Below are positions 21,414-31,743 of a DNA stretch of 64,000 nt, in pieces. Numbering within the stretch: the stretch's first letter is position 1; every line of letters starts with the position of its first letter. The notes beneath the pieces were generated by a model that saw only the letters and a program-made list of their open reading frames with translations, was not told the DNA's origin and did not search any database. Location: the NCBI RefSeq assembly GCF_007971385.1, contig NZ_CP042434.1, positions 4,898,001 through 4,962,000 on the forward strand. The letters are read 5' to 3'. This DNA comes from Arachidicoccus ginsenosidivorans (GTDB lineage Bacteria > Bacteroidota > Bacteroidia > Chitinophagales > Chitinophagaceae). A program made the position numbers and the translations under genes.

Positions 21414-23974
21414 ATGAATAATATGAGTGAACGCAATAAATATAGTAGAGTGATCCTTTTTCAAAGCTATGCTGGCATTGAACTGCAGGGGGATTGTCCT
21501 TACAAAAGTTGTTATGCCAAAGCCGTATCTTATGGGAACGCTGCTAATAGGCTTGATCATATAAGTCGCAGCCGTTCATTTTATGATTGCTTAAGGAATC
21601 CTTCATCTTTTATGACTATTATCACCTTTATGGCTTTGTGGACGGCTTTGTTGTCTTGTAATATTTGTGCAGCCAATGGATTAGCCAAGGGGTTAATAAA
21701 GCAAAGCGTAAGTCAGCAGGTTAGAGCGACCAATGATCATCAAACCGTACAAAATAATTTTATGACAGACACTACCGGCGGTAAGGATGCGACAGGGAGA
21801 AAAGTTCAGGCGCTTCTATCCAAAATGACCCTGGAAGAAAAAATAGGTCAGCTCAATCAATATAATGGTGATTGGGCTGCCACTGGTCCCGTGACTCGTA
21901 CTGTCCAGGATAAACTCCAACAGATCCGGGAAGGAAAAGTAGGCGCGGTGCTTAATATTACGGGGACGGCTCATGTGCGCCAATTCCAGCAAGCGGCGAT
22001 GAAATCCAGGCTAAAGATTCCGCTTTTATTTGGGATGGATGTGATTCATGGTTATAGAATTACTTTTCCTATTCCACTGGCCGAAGCGGCTAGCTGGGAC
22101 ACAACAGCGATTAAAAAATCTGCCAGGATTGCGGCTACAGAGGCAGCAGCTGCCGGCCTTAACTGGACCTTTGCGCCCATGGTGGATATTGCAAGGGATC
22201 CTCGCTGGGGCGTGTTATGGAGGGGGCCGGAGAAGATCCGTTTTTAGGGGCCTGCGTGGCACAGGCTAGGGTCAGGGGATTACAGGGAAAAGGTCTGGGT
22301 AGTCTGGACGCCGTGATGGCCTGTGCCAAGCATTTTGCCGCCTATGGCGCCGCCATCGGAGGCAGGGATTATAATAGCGCAGATATGAGTCTGCGCACCT
22401 TATGGGAAGTTTATCTGCCGCCTTTTCTGGCTGCAGAAAAGGCGGGTGTGGCCACATTTATGAATGCCTTTAATGATCTGAATGGTGTACCGGCAACAGC
22501 CAATAGGTACTTGTTACGTGATGTTTTAAAAGGTCAGTGGGGCTTTAAAGGTTTTGTTGTCAGCGATTGGGGATCTATTGGTGAGCTTGTGCAGCACGGA
22601 TATGTAATGAATGATCAGCAGGCAGCGGCCGCTGCCCTTGAGGCCGGCTGTGATATGGATATGGAAAGTCATAGCTATATCCGTTATTTAAAACAACTGG
22701 TTCAAGAGAAGAAAATAGATCCAGCCCTTATTGATGAAGCTGCTGGTAGGATATTGAGGAAAAAATTTGAGCTGGGTTTATTTGAGGATCCCTACCGCTT
22801 TATTGATTCGACCAGGGAACGCCTCACGCTCAATAAACCTGAAAACAATGCAGCCGCCCGGGATATGGCCCGTAAAAGTATGGTTTTATTAAAAAACAAA
22901 GATCACTTGTTGCCGCTATCAGCCGCTACGACTCAATGCATTGCACTGATTGGACCATTAGTGAAGGCCAAAAAGGCTTTGAAAGGTTTTTGGTCGCTGA
23001 ATATAGATCCCAATGAGCAAATACCCTCTCTTTGGGATGGAATCAATGCGGAAGCCCCCAAGGCCAGATTACGCTATGCCAAAGGGTGTAATATCAACGA
23101 CAGTCTTAGACTAGGTTTTCAAGAGGCGATTGAAGCTGCCCAAAAAGCAGATATCGTTATAATGGCCATGGGAGAAGCACCGGATATGACCGGTGAGGCC
23201 AAAAGTAGATCCAATATCCATTTGCCGGGTGTGCAGGCGGACTTGATAAAAGCGGTTGTAGCCACCGGCAAACCGGTGGTACTGGTTTTGATGGCCGGCC
23301 GGCCGCTGATTTTTAACTGGGCAAAAGATAAAGTGCCGTCTATTTTATACGCCTGGTGGTCAGGCAGCCAGGGGGGGCTGGCCATGGCAGATGTCCTGTT
23401 TGGAAAATACAATCCTTCCGCCAAATTGCCCATAACTTTTCCAAGAAGTGAAGGGCAAATACCCATTTATTATGCGCATTATAATACCGGCCGGCCAGCT
23501 ACCAGCGACTCGGATAAATTGTATAAAACAGGTTATATTGATCTGTCTATTTTTCCGGCCTTTGCCTTCGGTCATGGATTAAGCTATACAACTTTTAGCT
23601 ATAGCCATTTTTCATGGCATTACTGCACCTATCAAAACCAACCAGCCGTTGCTGTATCCTTTGCACTTAAAAATACCGGGAAAATAGCCGGCGCAGAGGT
23701 CGCTCAGTTATATATCCATAATATCATCTCCAGGCCGCTGCGTCCGGTCAAGGCGTTAAAAGGCTTTAAAAAGGTGATGTTGGCTGCCGGCGCTTCTAAA
23801 AATGTGACCATTTATATAGCCAGGCAATCGCTCTTGTCTTATAATGAAAAACTGGAAAAAAACGTACTTCCCCAGCGCTGTCAGTTCTTGATTGGTAGCG
23901 CATCAGATGATATCCGGCTTAAATCAGCCATCATAGACCATCTTTTTGAAAAACCACCTGGCGGGACTCGGTAG
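21414..23974 (+). CDS. GH3 beta-glucosidase, BglX-like (one frameshift)
   Basis: Two frames join by adding one G to the G3 run near 22211, restoring RWGRVMEGAGEDPFLG. The protein then has the full GH3 layout: TIM-barrel domain with LLFGMDVIHGY, KHFAAYGA, nucleophile Asp in GFVVSDWGS, the alpha/beta sandwich with LLKNKDHLLPL and AMGEAPDMTGEA, and a C-terminal FnIII-like domain. ATG 21414 gives 853 aa with an unusual 66-residue leader before a hydrophobic segment (TIITFMALWTALLS); ATG 21612 would place that segment at the N-terminus and may be the true start. GH3 enzymes of this type hydrolyse beta-1,2-glucooligosaccharides to glucose, matching the adjacent GH144 enzymes. Linkage specificity is inferred from context. 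Confidence 0.88.
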
Positions 23975-24041
23975 TTATTAACCCATGAGTGGTGTCATAA
24001 TACCTGCATCAATTTATTTATTGAATTAAACCTAATAAACG

Positions 24042-25436
24042 ATGATTAAACACAGCTTCCTCACCTTAGTTCTGGCATTGACCTTATTTACGCTGTATGC
24101 ACAAGACAGTATCTCTCCTGTGGGTGTTATTAAAAATATCTCGGATGATTCGTTACTCACCATTGTGCAGAGGCAGACCTTTCGTTATTTCTGGCAATAT
24201 GCCCACCCTGTCAGCGGACTGGCAAGAGAAAGGGATAATACGGTGCAGGCGGATTATTACTGGGACTATATCAATGAGGCGGATGATGTTCCTAATTTAA
24301 GTAAAGGCAGCTTTGGATCAGAAGCTTGTGCGATTGGCGGCACTGGCATGGGGATACTGGCGACTATTGTGGCGGTTAACCGCGGCTGGATTGGCCGGGA
24401 CACTGCATTAAAGCGGCTGATCAAGATGGTAGACTTTTTAAATACAGCGGACCGCTACCATGGTATCTTCCCGCATTTTATGAATGGCACCACGGGTAAG
24501 ACCATTCCCTTTGGTCCGCTTGATGATGGCGCCGATATTGTGGAGACATCTTACCTCCTCATGGGGTTACTTGCAGCGAAAGTATATTTTAAGGGGAGCA
24601 GTAAGGCCGAGCAGTATTTTAGCCACCGGGTCCAGCAGATCTGGCAGGATGCCAACTGGAGCTGGTTTAGCAAGGGAGGTCAGCAGACGCTATACTGGCA
24701 TTGGAGTCCTGAGAATGATTTTCAGATGAATTTTCCGGTTTATGGTTATGATGAAGCGCTGATTACTTATATTATGGCTGCCTCCTCCCCCACCCATGCC
24801 ATTTCCAAAACCTTATATGAAAACAGCTGGGTGAAAAGTGCCAGCTGGAAAAATGGCAAGTCTTATTACGGCTATGAGCTGCCGCTGGGCAATTTTGATA
24901 AAGGCGGGCCTTTATTTTTTGAACAATACACTTATTTGGGGATCAACCCCGAAGGGTTAACTGACGATCATGGTATTGATTACGCCAAACAGACCAGAAA
25001 TCACACCCTGATCAACAGGGCCTATTGTATAGAAAACCCCAAACATTACAAAGGCTATGGCCCCAATTGCTGGGGACTGACAGCAGGTGATAGTTATAAA
25101 GGGTATGTAGCGCACTGCCCTGAAGTAGATCTGGGGGTGATACAGCCTACTGCTGCCCTCTCCTCTTTTCCTTATACGCCTAAGTATTCCATGCAGGCGC
25201 TGAAGCATTTTTATTATGATCTGGGCAGTAAGATCTGGGGCCCCTATGGATTTGCCGACGGATTTAGTGAATCCAAAAACTGGTACGCGACGACGCATCT
25301 GGCTATTGACCAGGGCCCCATTGTGGTCATGATTGAAAATTACAGAACCGGACTTATCTGGCATTTATTTATGCAGATTCCGGAGATTCAAAAGGGACTT
25401 AAAAAGCTGGGATTTTCAAGTCCTCACTTAAATTAA
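24042..25436 (+). CDS. GH144-type beta-1,2-glucan hydrolase, exported
   Basis: An intact 464-aa enzyme with a signal peptidase I type leader (to LYAQ, residue 21) and a single GH144 domain (about 35-460). It shares the landmark blocks of the first copy: FRYFWQYAHPVSGLARE, GGTGMGILATIVAVNRG, GADIVETSYLLMGLLAAK, LYWHWSPENDFQ, GPLFFEQYTYLGINP, NCWGLTAGDSYKGY and AIDQGPIVVMIENYR. It has an additional loop with DYYWDYINEADD not present in the first copy. Lacking a lipobox it should act in the periplasm, perhaps trimming imported oligosaccharides to sophorose before GH3 action. It lies 67 bp after the first GH3 gene, in the same transcription unit. Confidence 0.9.
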   Translation: MIKHSFLTLVLALTLFTLYAQDSISPVGVIKNISDDSLLTIVQRQTFRYFWQYAHPVSGLARERDNTVQADYYWDYINEADDVPNLSKGSFGSEACAIGGTGMGILATIVAVNRGWIGRDTALKRLIKMVDFLNTADRYHGIFPHFMNGTTGKTIPFGPLDDGADIVETSYLLMGLLAAKVYFKGSSKAEQYFSHRVQQIWQDANWSWFSKGGQQTLYWHWSPENDFQMNFPVYGYDEALITYIMAASSPTHAISKTLYENSWVKSASWKNGKSYYGYELPLGNFDKGGPLFFEQYTYLGINPEGLTDDHGIDYAKQTRNHTLINRAYCIENPKHYKGYGPNCWGLTAGDSYKGYVAHCPEVDLGVIQPTAALSSFPYTPKYSMQALKHFYYDLGSKIWGPYGFADGFSESKNWYATTHLAIDQGPIVVMIENYRTGLIWHLFMQIPEIQKGLKKLGFSSPHLN

Positions 25437-25605
25437 ATGAAAATAAACAAGCACGCAGGGTAAATGTAATTACCCCGGCTCAAAAATAAACGCTGCATCT
25501 GTCAAATATAGCACCCTGGGGCAGATAATAACAAGTCTCGTTCAGGGAAGTTATGTTTAACTAATGCCGTCTCATTGCATTCAACACCATCTAATCCATT
25601 CTATT

Positions 25606-27422
25606 ATGAAACGAAGTAATTGTAAAACCCGAAGATTCTATTATTTTATAGCAAGCCTTATGACACTGCTTTTTTGCGCACAGCTAGTCTTTGCCCAACA
25701 ACGATCCCCAGATTCCCCAAGTCCAATGCGAACCTATTGCAATCCGGTTAATATAGACTACGGCTATTTGCCCATTCCTAATTTTGCGCTGTGGGGTAAA
25801 CACCGCACAACGGCCGACCCGGTGATTGTCAATTATAAAGGGGATTATTATTTATTTTCCACCAATCAAAAAGGCTATTGGTGGAGTGATAATATGGCGG
25901 ATTGGCATTTTAATAGCCACAGTTTTCTGCGCCCCTGGAATACAGGTACCTATGATGATCTCTGCGCCCCGGCCGTGGGTATTATTGGCGATACGATGCT
26001 GGTATTTGGCTCTACTTATACCAGCAATTTTACAATCTGGATGAGTACCAATCCTAAGGCCAATGAGTGGAAACCGCTCGTCGACTCTTTTTCGCTGGGT
26101 GGTTGGGATCCCGCCTTTTTCACCGATGATGATGGCAAACTTTATATGTATAACGGTAGCAGCAACCGCTACCCGACCTACGGCATTGAATTAAACAGAA
26201 AGACTTTGCAGCCTATCGGCTATAGAAAGGAAATCTATTTTTTGGAAGACTGGCGTTACGGCTGGCAGCGTTTTGGAGAAAACTGGGATAATACCTTTTT
26301 AGATCCATTTATTGAAGGTAGCTGGATGACAAAACACCATGGCAAGTACTATTATCAATACGCGGCCCCGGGTACCCAGTTCAGTGGTTACGCCGATGGG
26401 GTGATTGTTGGCAATAGTCCCCTAGGTGGCTTTACCCCGCAACCAGATCCCTATAGTCTGAAAGCCGGTGGATTTGCCCGCGGAGCGGGCCATGGATCCA
26501 CCTTTAAAGATAACAAGGGTAACTACTGGCATGTGAGTACCATTGAAATCTCTGTTAAAAATGATTTTGAAAGGCGCATTGGTATCTGGCCTGTTGGTTT
26601 TGACAAACAGGATGTAATGTGGTGTAATACAGCTTTTGGGGATTATCCTCATTACCTGCCTTCAGAGAAAAACTGGCAGGATAATCCCAGTTATGATTCC
26701 AGTTATTTTACTGGCTGGATGCTGCTCAATTATAACAAGCCTGTCAGGGTCAGTTCCACCCTGGGTAGTTATGCAGCCAATAATGCGGTCGATGAAAGAA
26801 TACAGACTTATTGGAGTGCGGCCACGGCAAGTAAAGGTGAATATATAATATCGGATCTGGGTCGTATTGCCACGGTTCGTGCGGTGCAAATTAATTACGC
26901 GGACCAGGACGCCACCTTAATGGGTAAACAAACCGGTATTTTTATTCAATACAGGCTCTATGATTCTAAGGATGGGACACACTGGCATTTACTGGTGGAT
27001 AAGTCCCATAATAAAAAGGATGTGCCGCATGACTATGTACCGCTCGCCTCGCCTGTTGAAGCCAGATATATCAAAGTGGAAAATATACACATGCCGACCG
27101 GCAAATTTGCGATCAGTGGCCTAAGGGTCTTTGGTCGTGGACATGGGGATTTGCCGGACAGCGTGGTGGATTTTAGTGTTTTTAGAGGGAAAAAGATGGT
27201 CGTAACGCCTGGCTGAAATGGAAACCTTCTGACGATGCATATGCTTATAATATTTATTATGGCACTGTGCCTGGGAAGCTATACAACTGTATCATGGTCT
27301 ATGGGGATAACCAGTATTGGATCAAGTTGCTGGACAAATTATCAACCTACTATTTTCAGATAGAAGCCATTAATGAAAATGGCGTATCTAAAAAGACCCA
27401 AGTGATGAAGGTAGGGATTTGA
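25606..27422 (+). CDS. GH43-like protein with discoidin and FN3-like domains (one frameshift)
   Basis: About 605 aa after adding one A to the A5 run near 27193; without it the protein stops at 27216 and loses a fibronectin-like tail (AYNIYYGTVPGK, YYFQIEAINENG). Parts: signal peptide from ATG 25606 (ends LVFAQ), five-bladed propeller of GH43/GH117 type (about 45-370) with candidate acid residues in TADPVIV, GGWDPAFF and PFIEGSWM, a discoidin-like F5/8 C domain (about 385-525, DLGRIATVRAVQINY), and the FN3-like tail. GH43 enzymes usually act on arabinan or xylan, which does not fit a beta-1,2-glucan locus, so specificity may be new or remove a substituent. ATG 25606 is preferred over 25564 because it starts the signal peptide. 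Confidence 0.78.
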
Positions 27423-27539
27423 TAATAAATAAACAGTAAATAATTAAATATAAAATCCAGTTACACTGGCATCTGTAAAACGCCGTTGCTTATACGCCTA
27501 CCAAGGATGTTTTTGACAAGCAATTTTAAAAAAAAGACC

Positions 27540-29969
27540 ATGAAGAAAATAGCATTGTGGAGTTTGATCTTCATCTACCCGGCCTTAGGCCTTTACGCTC
27601 AGACGCAGCGGATCAGTAGCCCAGCCAGGCTGCCTGTTAACCAAGATTTAAGCCAGACATGCTCCCTCGGATCTGCTTTGGCAGTAAAAGTAAATACTGC
27701 ACAAGTAAATACAGTAAAAGTAAATACAGTAATTGCTGCCAGCAAAGATTTGGTTAAGCGTCAACAAATGGAAGATTTTATTGATGCCTTAATGGCTAAG
27801 ATGACATTGGAAGAAAAAATCGGCCAATTAAATTTACCTGGAGCGGGTGATTTTACCACCGGACAGGCTAAAAGTACAGATATTGCCAGCAGTATCCGTA
27901 AGGGCAAGGTCGGCGGGCTTTTTAACATTAAATCAGTTGCTAAAATAAAAGCAGTGCAACAAATTGCGGTTAATGAAAGCAGGCTCAAAATACCCCTTAT
28001 ATTTGGGATGGATGTGATTCATGGCTATGAAACGGAGTTTCCCATTCCTTTGGGACTTTCCTGTAGCTGGGATACGGCATTAATTAGAAAGACTGCCCAG
28101 GTGGCCGCTCAGGAAGCAAGTGCAGATGGTATTTGCTGGACATTTAGTCCTATGGTGGATATTGCCCATGATGCCCGTTGGGGCAGAGTGGCAGAAGGCT
28201 CAGGAGAAGATCCTTTTTTAGGTAGTGCTATTGCTAAAGCCATGGTGGAGGGGTATCAGGGAGATCTTACCTCTAATGAAAATATATTGGCCTGTGTCAA
28301 GCATTTTGCCTTGTATGGCGCCGTGGAAGCTGGCCGGGATTATAACTCCGTGGATATGAGCCATATAAAAATGTATAATCAATATTTTCCGCCCTATAAG
28401 GCAGCAGTAGACGCTGGCGCAGGTAGTGTGATGTCTTCCTTTAATATTGTGGATGATATACCCGCTACTGGCAACCACTGGCTTTTAACAGATGTGCTGC
28501 GTCATCAGTGGGGCTTCAAAGGATTCGTTGTCTCCGATTATACCGCTGTCAATGAGATGGTTGCCCATGGCATGGGTGATCTGCAACAGGTCAGTGCCCT
28601 GGCCTTAAAAGCCGGACTGGATATGGATATGATCGGTCAGGGCTTTTTAACAACCCTTAAAAAGTCACTGATGGAAGGCAAAATCAGCCTGCAGGATATC
28701 AATTATGCCTGCCGTAGAATACTTGAGGCCAAATACAAATTGGGGCTGTTTAAAGATCCTTACAAATACTGTGATCCGACAAGAGCGGCCACGCAAATTG
28801 CGACTAAACAGCATTTTGACTTTGCTAGAAAAGTAGCCGCACAAAGCTATGTGCTGCTAAAAAATAAGGATCAGCTTTTGCCCTTAAAACCAACTGGTAC
28901 CATTGCCGTTATCGGTCCACTTGGCGACGCCGCTGACCAGATGGGTGGCACCTGGAGCATTGCGGCTAAACTTAAAAAAGATGGTTCCGTATTACAGTCC
29001 ATAAAAGATTATGTCGGTGGTAAGGCGACCGTATTATATGCATTGGGGGCCAACCTGACTAGAGACAGCGCCCTGCAAAACCGGGCCACTATGTTTGCCA
29101 AAGACATGAAAAGAGACCCAAGGTCCCCCAAGGCCTTAATTGAAGAGGCCGTTAGAGTGGCTGCAAAAAGTGATGTGATTGTGGCAGCGCTTGGCGAGAG
29201 CGCTGAATTTAGCGGCGAATGTTCCAGCAGAACGGATATTACCATTGGAGATGTGCAGCAGGCACTCTTAAAAGCACTGGTGGCCACTGGCAAGCCTGTA
29301 GTGGTGTTACTATTTAACGGGAGACCGCTTGCCATCCCCTGGGCACAAAAGCATGTGCCAGCTATTTTGGATGTGTGGTTTGGAGGCAGTATGGCAGGTC
29401 CTGCTATTGCGGATGTTTTATTTGGCAGGGTAAATCCTTCGGCCAAGCTTACCATGACTTTCCCCCAGACGGTCGGTCAGGAACCGATGTATTATAATCA
29501 TATGAATACAGGCCGCCCACTTGAACCGGGCCACTGGTTTGAGAAATTCCGGTCCAATTACCTGGATGTTTCCAACGACCCGGTCTATCCTTTTGGCTAC
29601 GGGCTAAGTTATACCACATTTACCTATGGAAAGATGCATTTAAGTCAGCAAGACCTAAAAGGGAATCAGACATTGACAGCCTCCGTAGAACTGACCAATA
29701 CGGGCAAGTATAAAGGAAAAGAAATCGTCCAGCTCTATATCCGCGATATGGTGGGCAGTATTACTAGACCCGTTGAAGAGCTAAAAGGTTTTAAAAAGGT
29801 AGAACTGGCACCCGGGCAAAGCACGACTGTCAGCTTTCAGATTACCCCTGATTTATTGAAATTCTATAATGGCGATCTTAATTATGATTGGGAAAGTGGC
29901 CAGTTTTCAATTATGATTGGTCCGAGTTCTAAAGAGGTGCAAAAGCAAATGGTGCATTGGGAAAAATAA
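27540..29969 (+). CDS. GH3 beta-glucosidase, BglX-like, periplasmic
   Basis: Intact. ATG 27540 (809 aa) begins a clean signal peptide ending LGLYAQ; the upstream start at 27486 would bury it. GH3 landmarks: LIFGMDVIHGYETEFPIP, RWGRVAEGSGEDPFLG, VKHFALYGAVEAGRDYN, nucleophile Asp in GFVVSDYTAV, the acid/base region near ESAEFSGECSSR, and a C-terminal FnIII-like domain with VQLYIRDMVGSITRPVEEL. It is a paralogue of the GH3 at 21414, about as similar as functional GH3 pairs usually are in one locus. One may prefer sophorose and the other longer chains. The segment after the signal peptide carries a short coding repeat at 27690-27734. Confidence 0.92.
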   Translation: MKKIALWSLIFIYPALGLYAQTQRISSPARLPVNQDLSQTCSLGSALAVKVNTAQVNTVKVNTVIAASKDLVKRQQMEDFIDALMAKMTLEEKIGQLNLPGAGDFTTGQAKSTDIASSIRKGKVGGLFNIKSVAKIKAVQQIAVNESRLKIPLIFGMDVIHGYETEFPIPLGLSCSWDTALIRKTAQVAAQEASADGICWTFSPMVDIAHDARWGRVAEGSGEDPFLGSAIAKAMVEGYQGDLTSNENILACVKHFALYGAVEAGRDYNSVDMSHIKMYNQYFPPYKAAVDAGAGSVMSSFNIVDDIPATGNHWLLTDVLRHQWGFKGFVVSDYTAVNEMVAHGMGDLQQVSALALKAGLDMDMIGQGFLTTLKKSLMEGKISLQDINYACRRILEAKYKLGLFKDPYKYCDPTRAATQIATKQHFDFARKVAAQSYVLLKNKDQLLPLKPTGTIAVIGPLGDAADQMGGTWSIAAKLKKDGSVLQSIKDYVGGKATVLYALGANLTRDSALQNRATMFAKDMKRDPRSPKALIEEAVRVAAKSDVIVAALGESAEFSGECSSRTDITIGDVQQALLKALVATGKPVVVLLFNGRPLAIPWAQKHVPAILDVWFGGSMAGPAIADVLFGRVNPSAKLTMTFPQTVGQEPMYYNHMNTGRPLEPGHWFEKFRSNYLDVSNDPVYPFGYGLSYTTFTYGKMHLSQQDLKGNQTLTASVELTNTGKYKGKEIVQLYIRDMVGSITRPVEELKGFKKVELAPGQSTTVSFQITPDLLKFYNGDLNYDWESGQFSIMIGPSSKEVQKQMVHWEK
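27690..27734. repeat. 15-bp in-frame tandem repeat in GH3 gene
   Basis: GTAAATAC starts three units spaced 15 bp apart (27690, 27705, 27720), giving the peptide VNTAQ-VNTVK-VNTVI in the linker between signal peptide and GH3 barrel. The frame is kept. Confidence 0.8.
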
Positions 29970-30043
29970 AGCTAAGTCGTTTTTAGTGACGGGTGGCTAC
30001 TAAGGGCTGATTGTACAGATTTGTCCATAAATTACGATGCAGG

Positions 30044-30058
30044 GCGGTTAATAACCGC
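30044..30058. terminator. Palindromic hairpin between convergent genes
   Basis: GCGGTT-AAT-AACCGC lies between the converging GH3 gene and the minus-strand gene at 30228. A bulged extension (AGG/CCT) lengthens the stem. There is no T tract; it could be a weak bidirectional terminator. Confidence 0.35.
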
Positions 30059-30227
30059 TCCTGATACTGAATTGGACTTTTTATTTGAAGCTGAATTTTT
30101 GAAGCAAGTGGCTAGCTGCTGCCCTGCCGCTTATTAATGCTCGTGTTAGCTGACCTTTGTGTGAAGCGCTATCCATTATGTTGAATTCTGTACATTTTTA
30201 CCTGGCCTAGGTTAAAGCCAGTTTGGC

Positions 30228-31199
30228 TTATTTGGATGACCCGATTATATTGGGAGCCGGTTTTTCCCAGTGCCCCAAATTATGCTGTACATCAAATGTG
30301 CTATCATTATGATACAGCGTTACCTGGGCCGAGACGGATTTAAAGCCATTATCTGCTGTGACGGGCTCTCCGGAATTGGTATGGTTATGAAAACTTACAG
30401 GCCGGATCTTGCCGCCATCTGCTGTGATGTCCACGCAAGCCATGGCGGAAGGCTGAAAACTTGATGGGTCGGTAAACTTAACGTTACCGTTCAATGACTG
30501 CCACCAGTGGAGGTCTTCGCCAAACATACTGGTGTGGGGTGACCACTGAGTGCTGCTTTTACCATTAATTATGGCTGGTACACGCTGCTCTCCCACAAAG
30601 TCTTTCTTTTTGGTGTTAAGATCAGTAATATAAAGGCCCCACCATTTACCTTTCTCGTCCTGGCCACTTGGACCTGCTTTTAGTTCAAAACGGTAATGGT
30701 GTCCAACCACCCATTTATAAGGCATCATAATCTGAAAGCCGCCGCTTTCGCCGTTGGATTTATTAACCCAGGCGGGTGATTTACCCCCATTGGAACCCCA
30801 GATGGAAAAATTAATGACTTTGCCCTTTTGTTTGTTTTTAAAAATGCCATTCGTCTGAAACCCTGCGTAACCGCGGCCAACTGCCCCAGTGGCATTCTGC
30901 AGACCAAAATTATAGGCATAATAATGTAAAAGTCCTGCTTTAGCCAGACTCTCTGGCGGATCCTGCACGGGGATAAAAGTCCATTCCAGGCTATTATAAG
31001 TCTGATCATTGGGGAAATACCAGTCAGAATACGTGCCACCTGGACTATAATAGACGGGTGTGACAGATAAGTTCGTTACACTTTTAGGCGTTTGGGCAAG
31101 TAGCAAGGTGCCTGCTGATAAACAGGATAAAAGGATAAAGCAGCCAATTAAGCAGGTGATGCGCTGTTTGCCATTTTTTGATAAGCATGTTTTTTGCAT
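30228..31199 (-). CDS. Secreted beta-rich protein, DUF3472-like
   Basis: A 323-aa protein with a signal peptide (ending LLLAQT). The remainder is rich in Trp, Gly and Asn with beta-strand pattern; GYAGFQTNG, VINFSIWGSNGGKSP, YRFELKAGPSG and WWGLYITDLN resemble DUF3472-type domains found in bacterial secreted proteins. No catalytic signature was recognised. It lies at the right end of the beta-glucan locus but in opposite orientation, so membership is uncertain. It could be a carbohydrate-binding or cell-surface protein. Confidence 0.55.
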   Translation of the reverse strand: MQKTCLSKNGKQRITCLIGCFILLSCLSAGTLLLAQTPKSVTNLSVTPVYYSPGGTYSDWYFPNDQTYNSLEWTFIPVQDPPESLAKAGLLHYYAYNFGLQNATGAVGRGYAGFQTNGIFKNKQKGKVINFSIWGSNGGKSPAWVNKSNGESGGFQIMMPYKWVVGHHYRFELKAGPSGQDEKGKWWGLYITDLNTKKKDFVGEQRVPAIINGKSSTQWSPHTSMFGEDLHWWQSLNGNVKFTDPSSFQPSAMACVDITADGGKIRPVSFHNHTNSGEPVTADNGFKSVSAQVTLYHNDSTFDVQHNLGHWEKPAPNIIGSSK

Positions 31200-31743
31200 G
31201 GATATTTAAGTTTATTGGTTTTGCCGCTGTCTTTTATAAAAATAAAACACATAAATATAAGACACAAACAGCTATTTTGGGCCTGCCTAAAGGTGTTCCA
31301 ATTTTGATTTGCATTGATTTATTGTAACTGTTTGAATATTAATTGTCTATATTAATTATTAAAGGCGGTGATTTCGTTCGCGGCTACATTAAATTTTAAG
31401 GAGTTCTGATAAGCTGGCATCTCCCCCCCCTATACGATGGCTGTTAAAGCGGATTGCTAAGCAAGTGACCTGACTGTGGTAGGACTTCTTTAGTTAAACT
31501 AAAAGAGTCTTTTGTAGCTCAAGAAAATTGTGTAATTTCAAAAAATGTGCGCCGAAAACAAGTTGGCAATTGACCTGGTAAAACATGGATTGAGGCGTCG
31601 ATTTTGGAAGTCATGTCAAAATGTAGATGGCGAAATGTAAAAAAAATCGCATTTAGAAGCAAGCTCCCAGGAAGTAGCTGTAATGATCCTGTCGGCAACT
31701 AGTAAACTCAAAATGCATTTTAAAGCATAACAAACGTAAAAAG
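31200..31743. other. Intergenic region, 544 bp, no gene seen
   Basis: Divergent gap between the DUF3472-like gene and the VOC gene. It holds a C8 run near 31423 and AT-rich stretches. No RNA gene, coding frame or exact promoter consensus was found. Confidence 0.4.
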
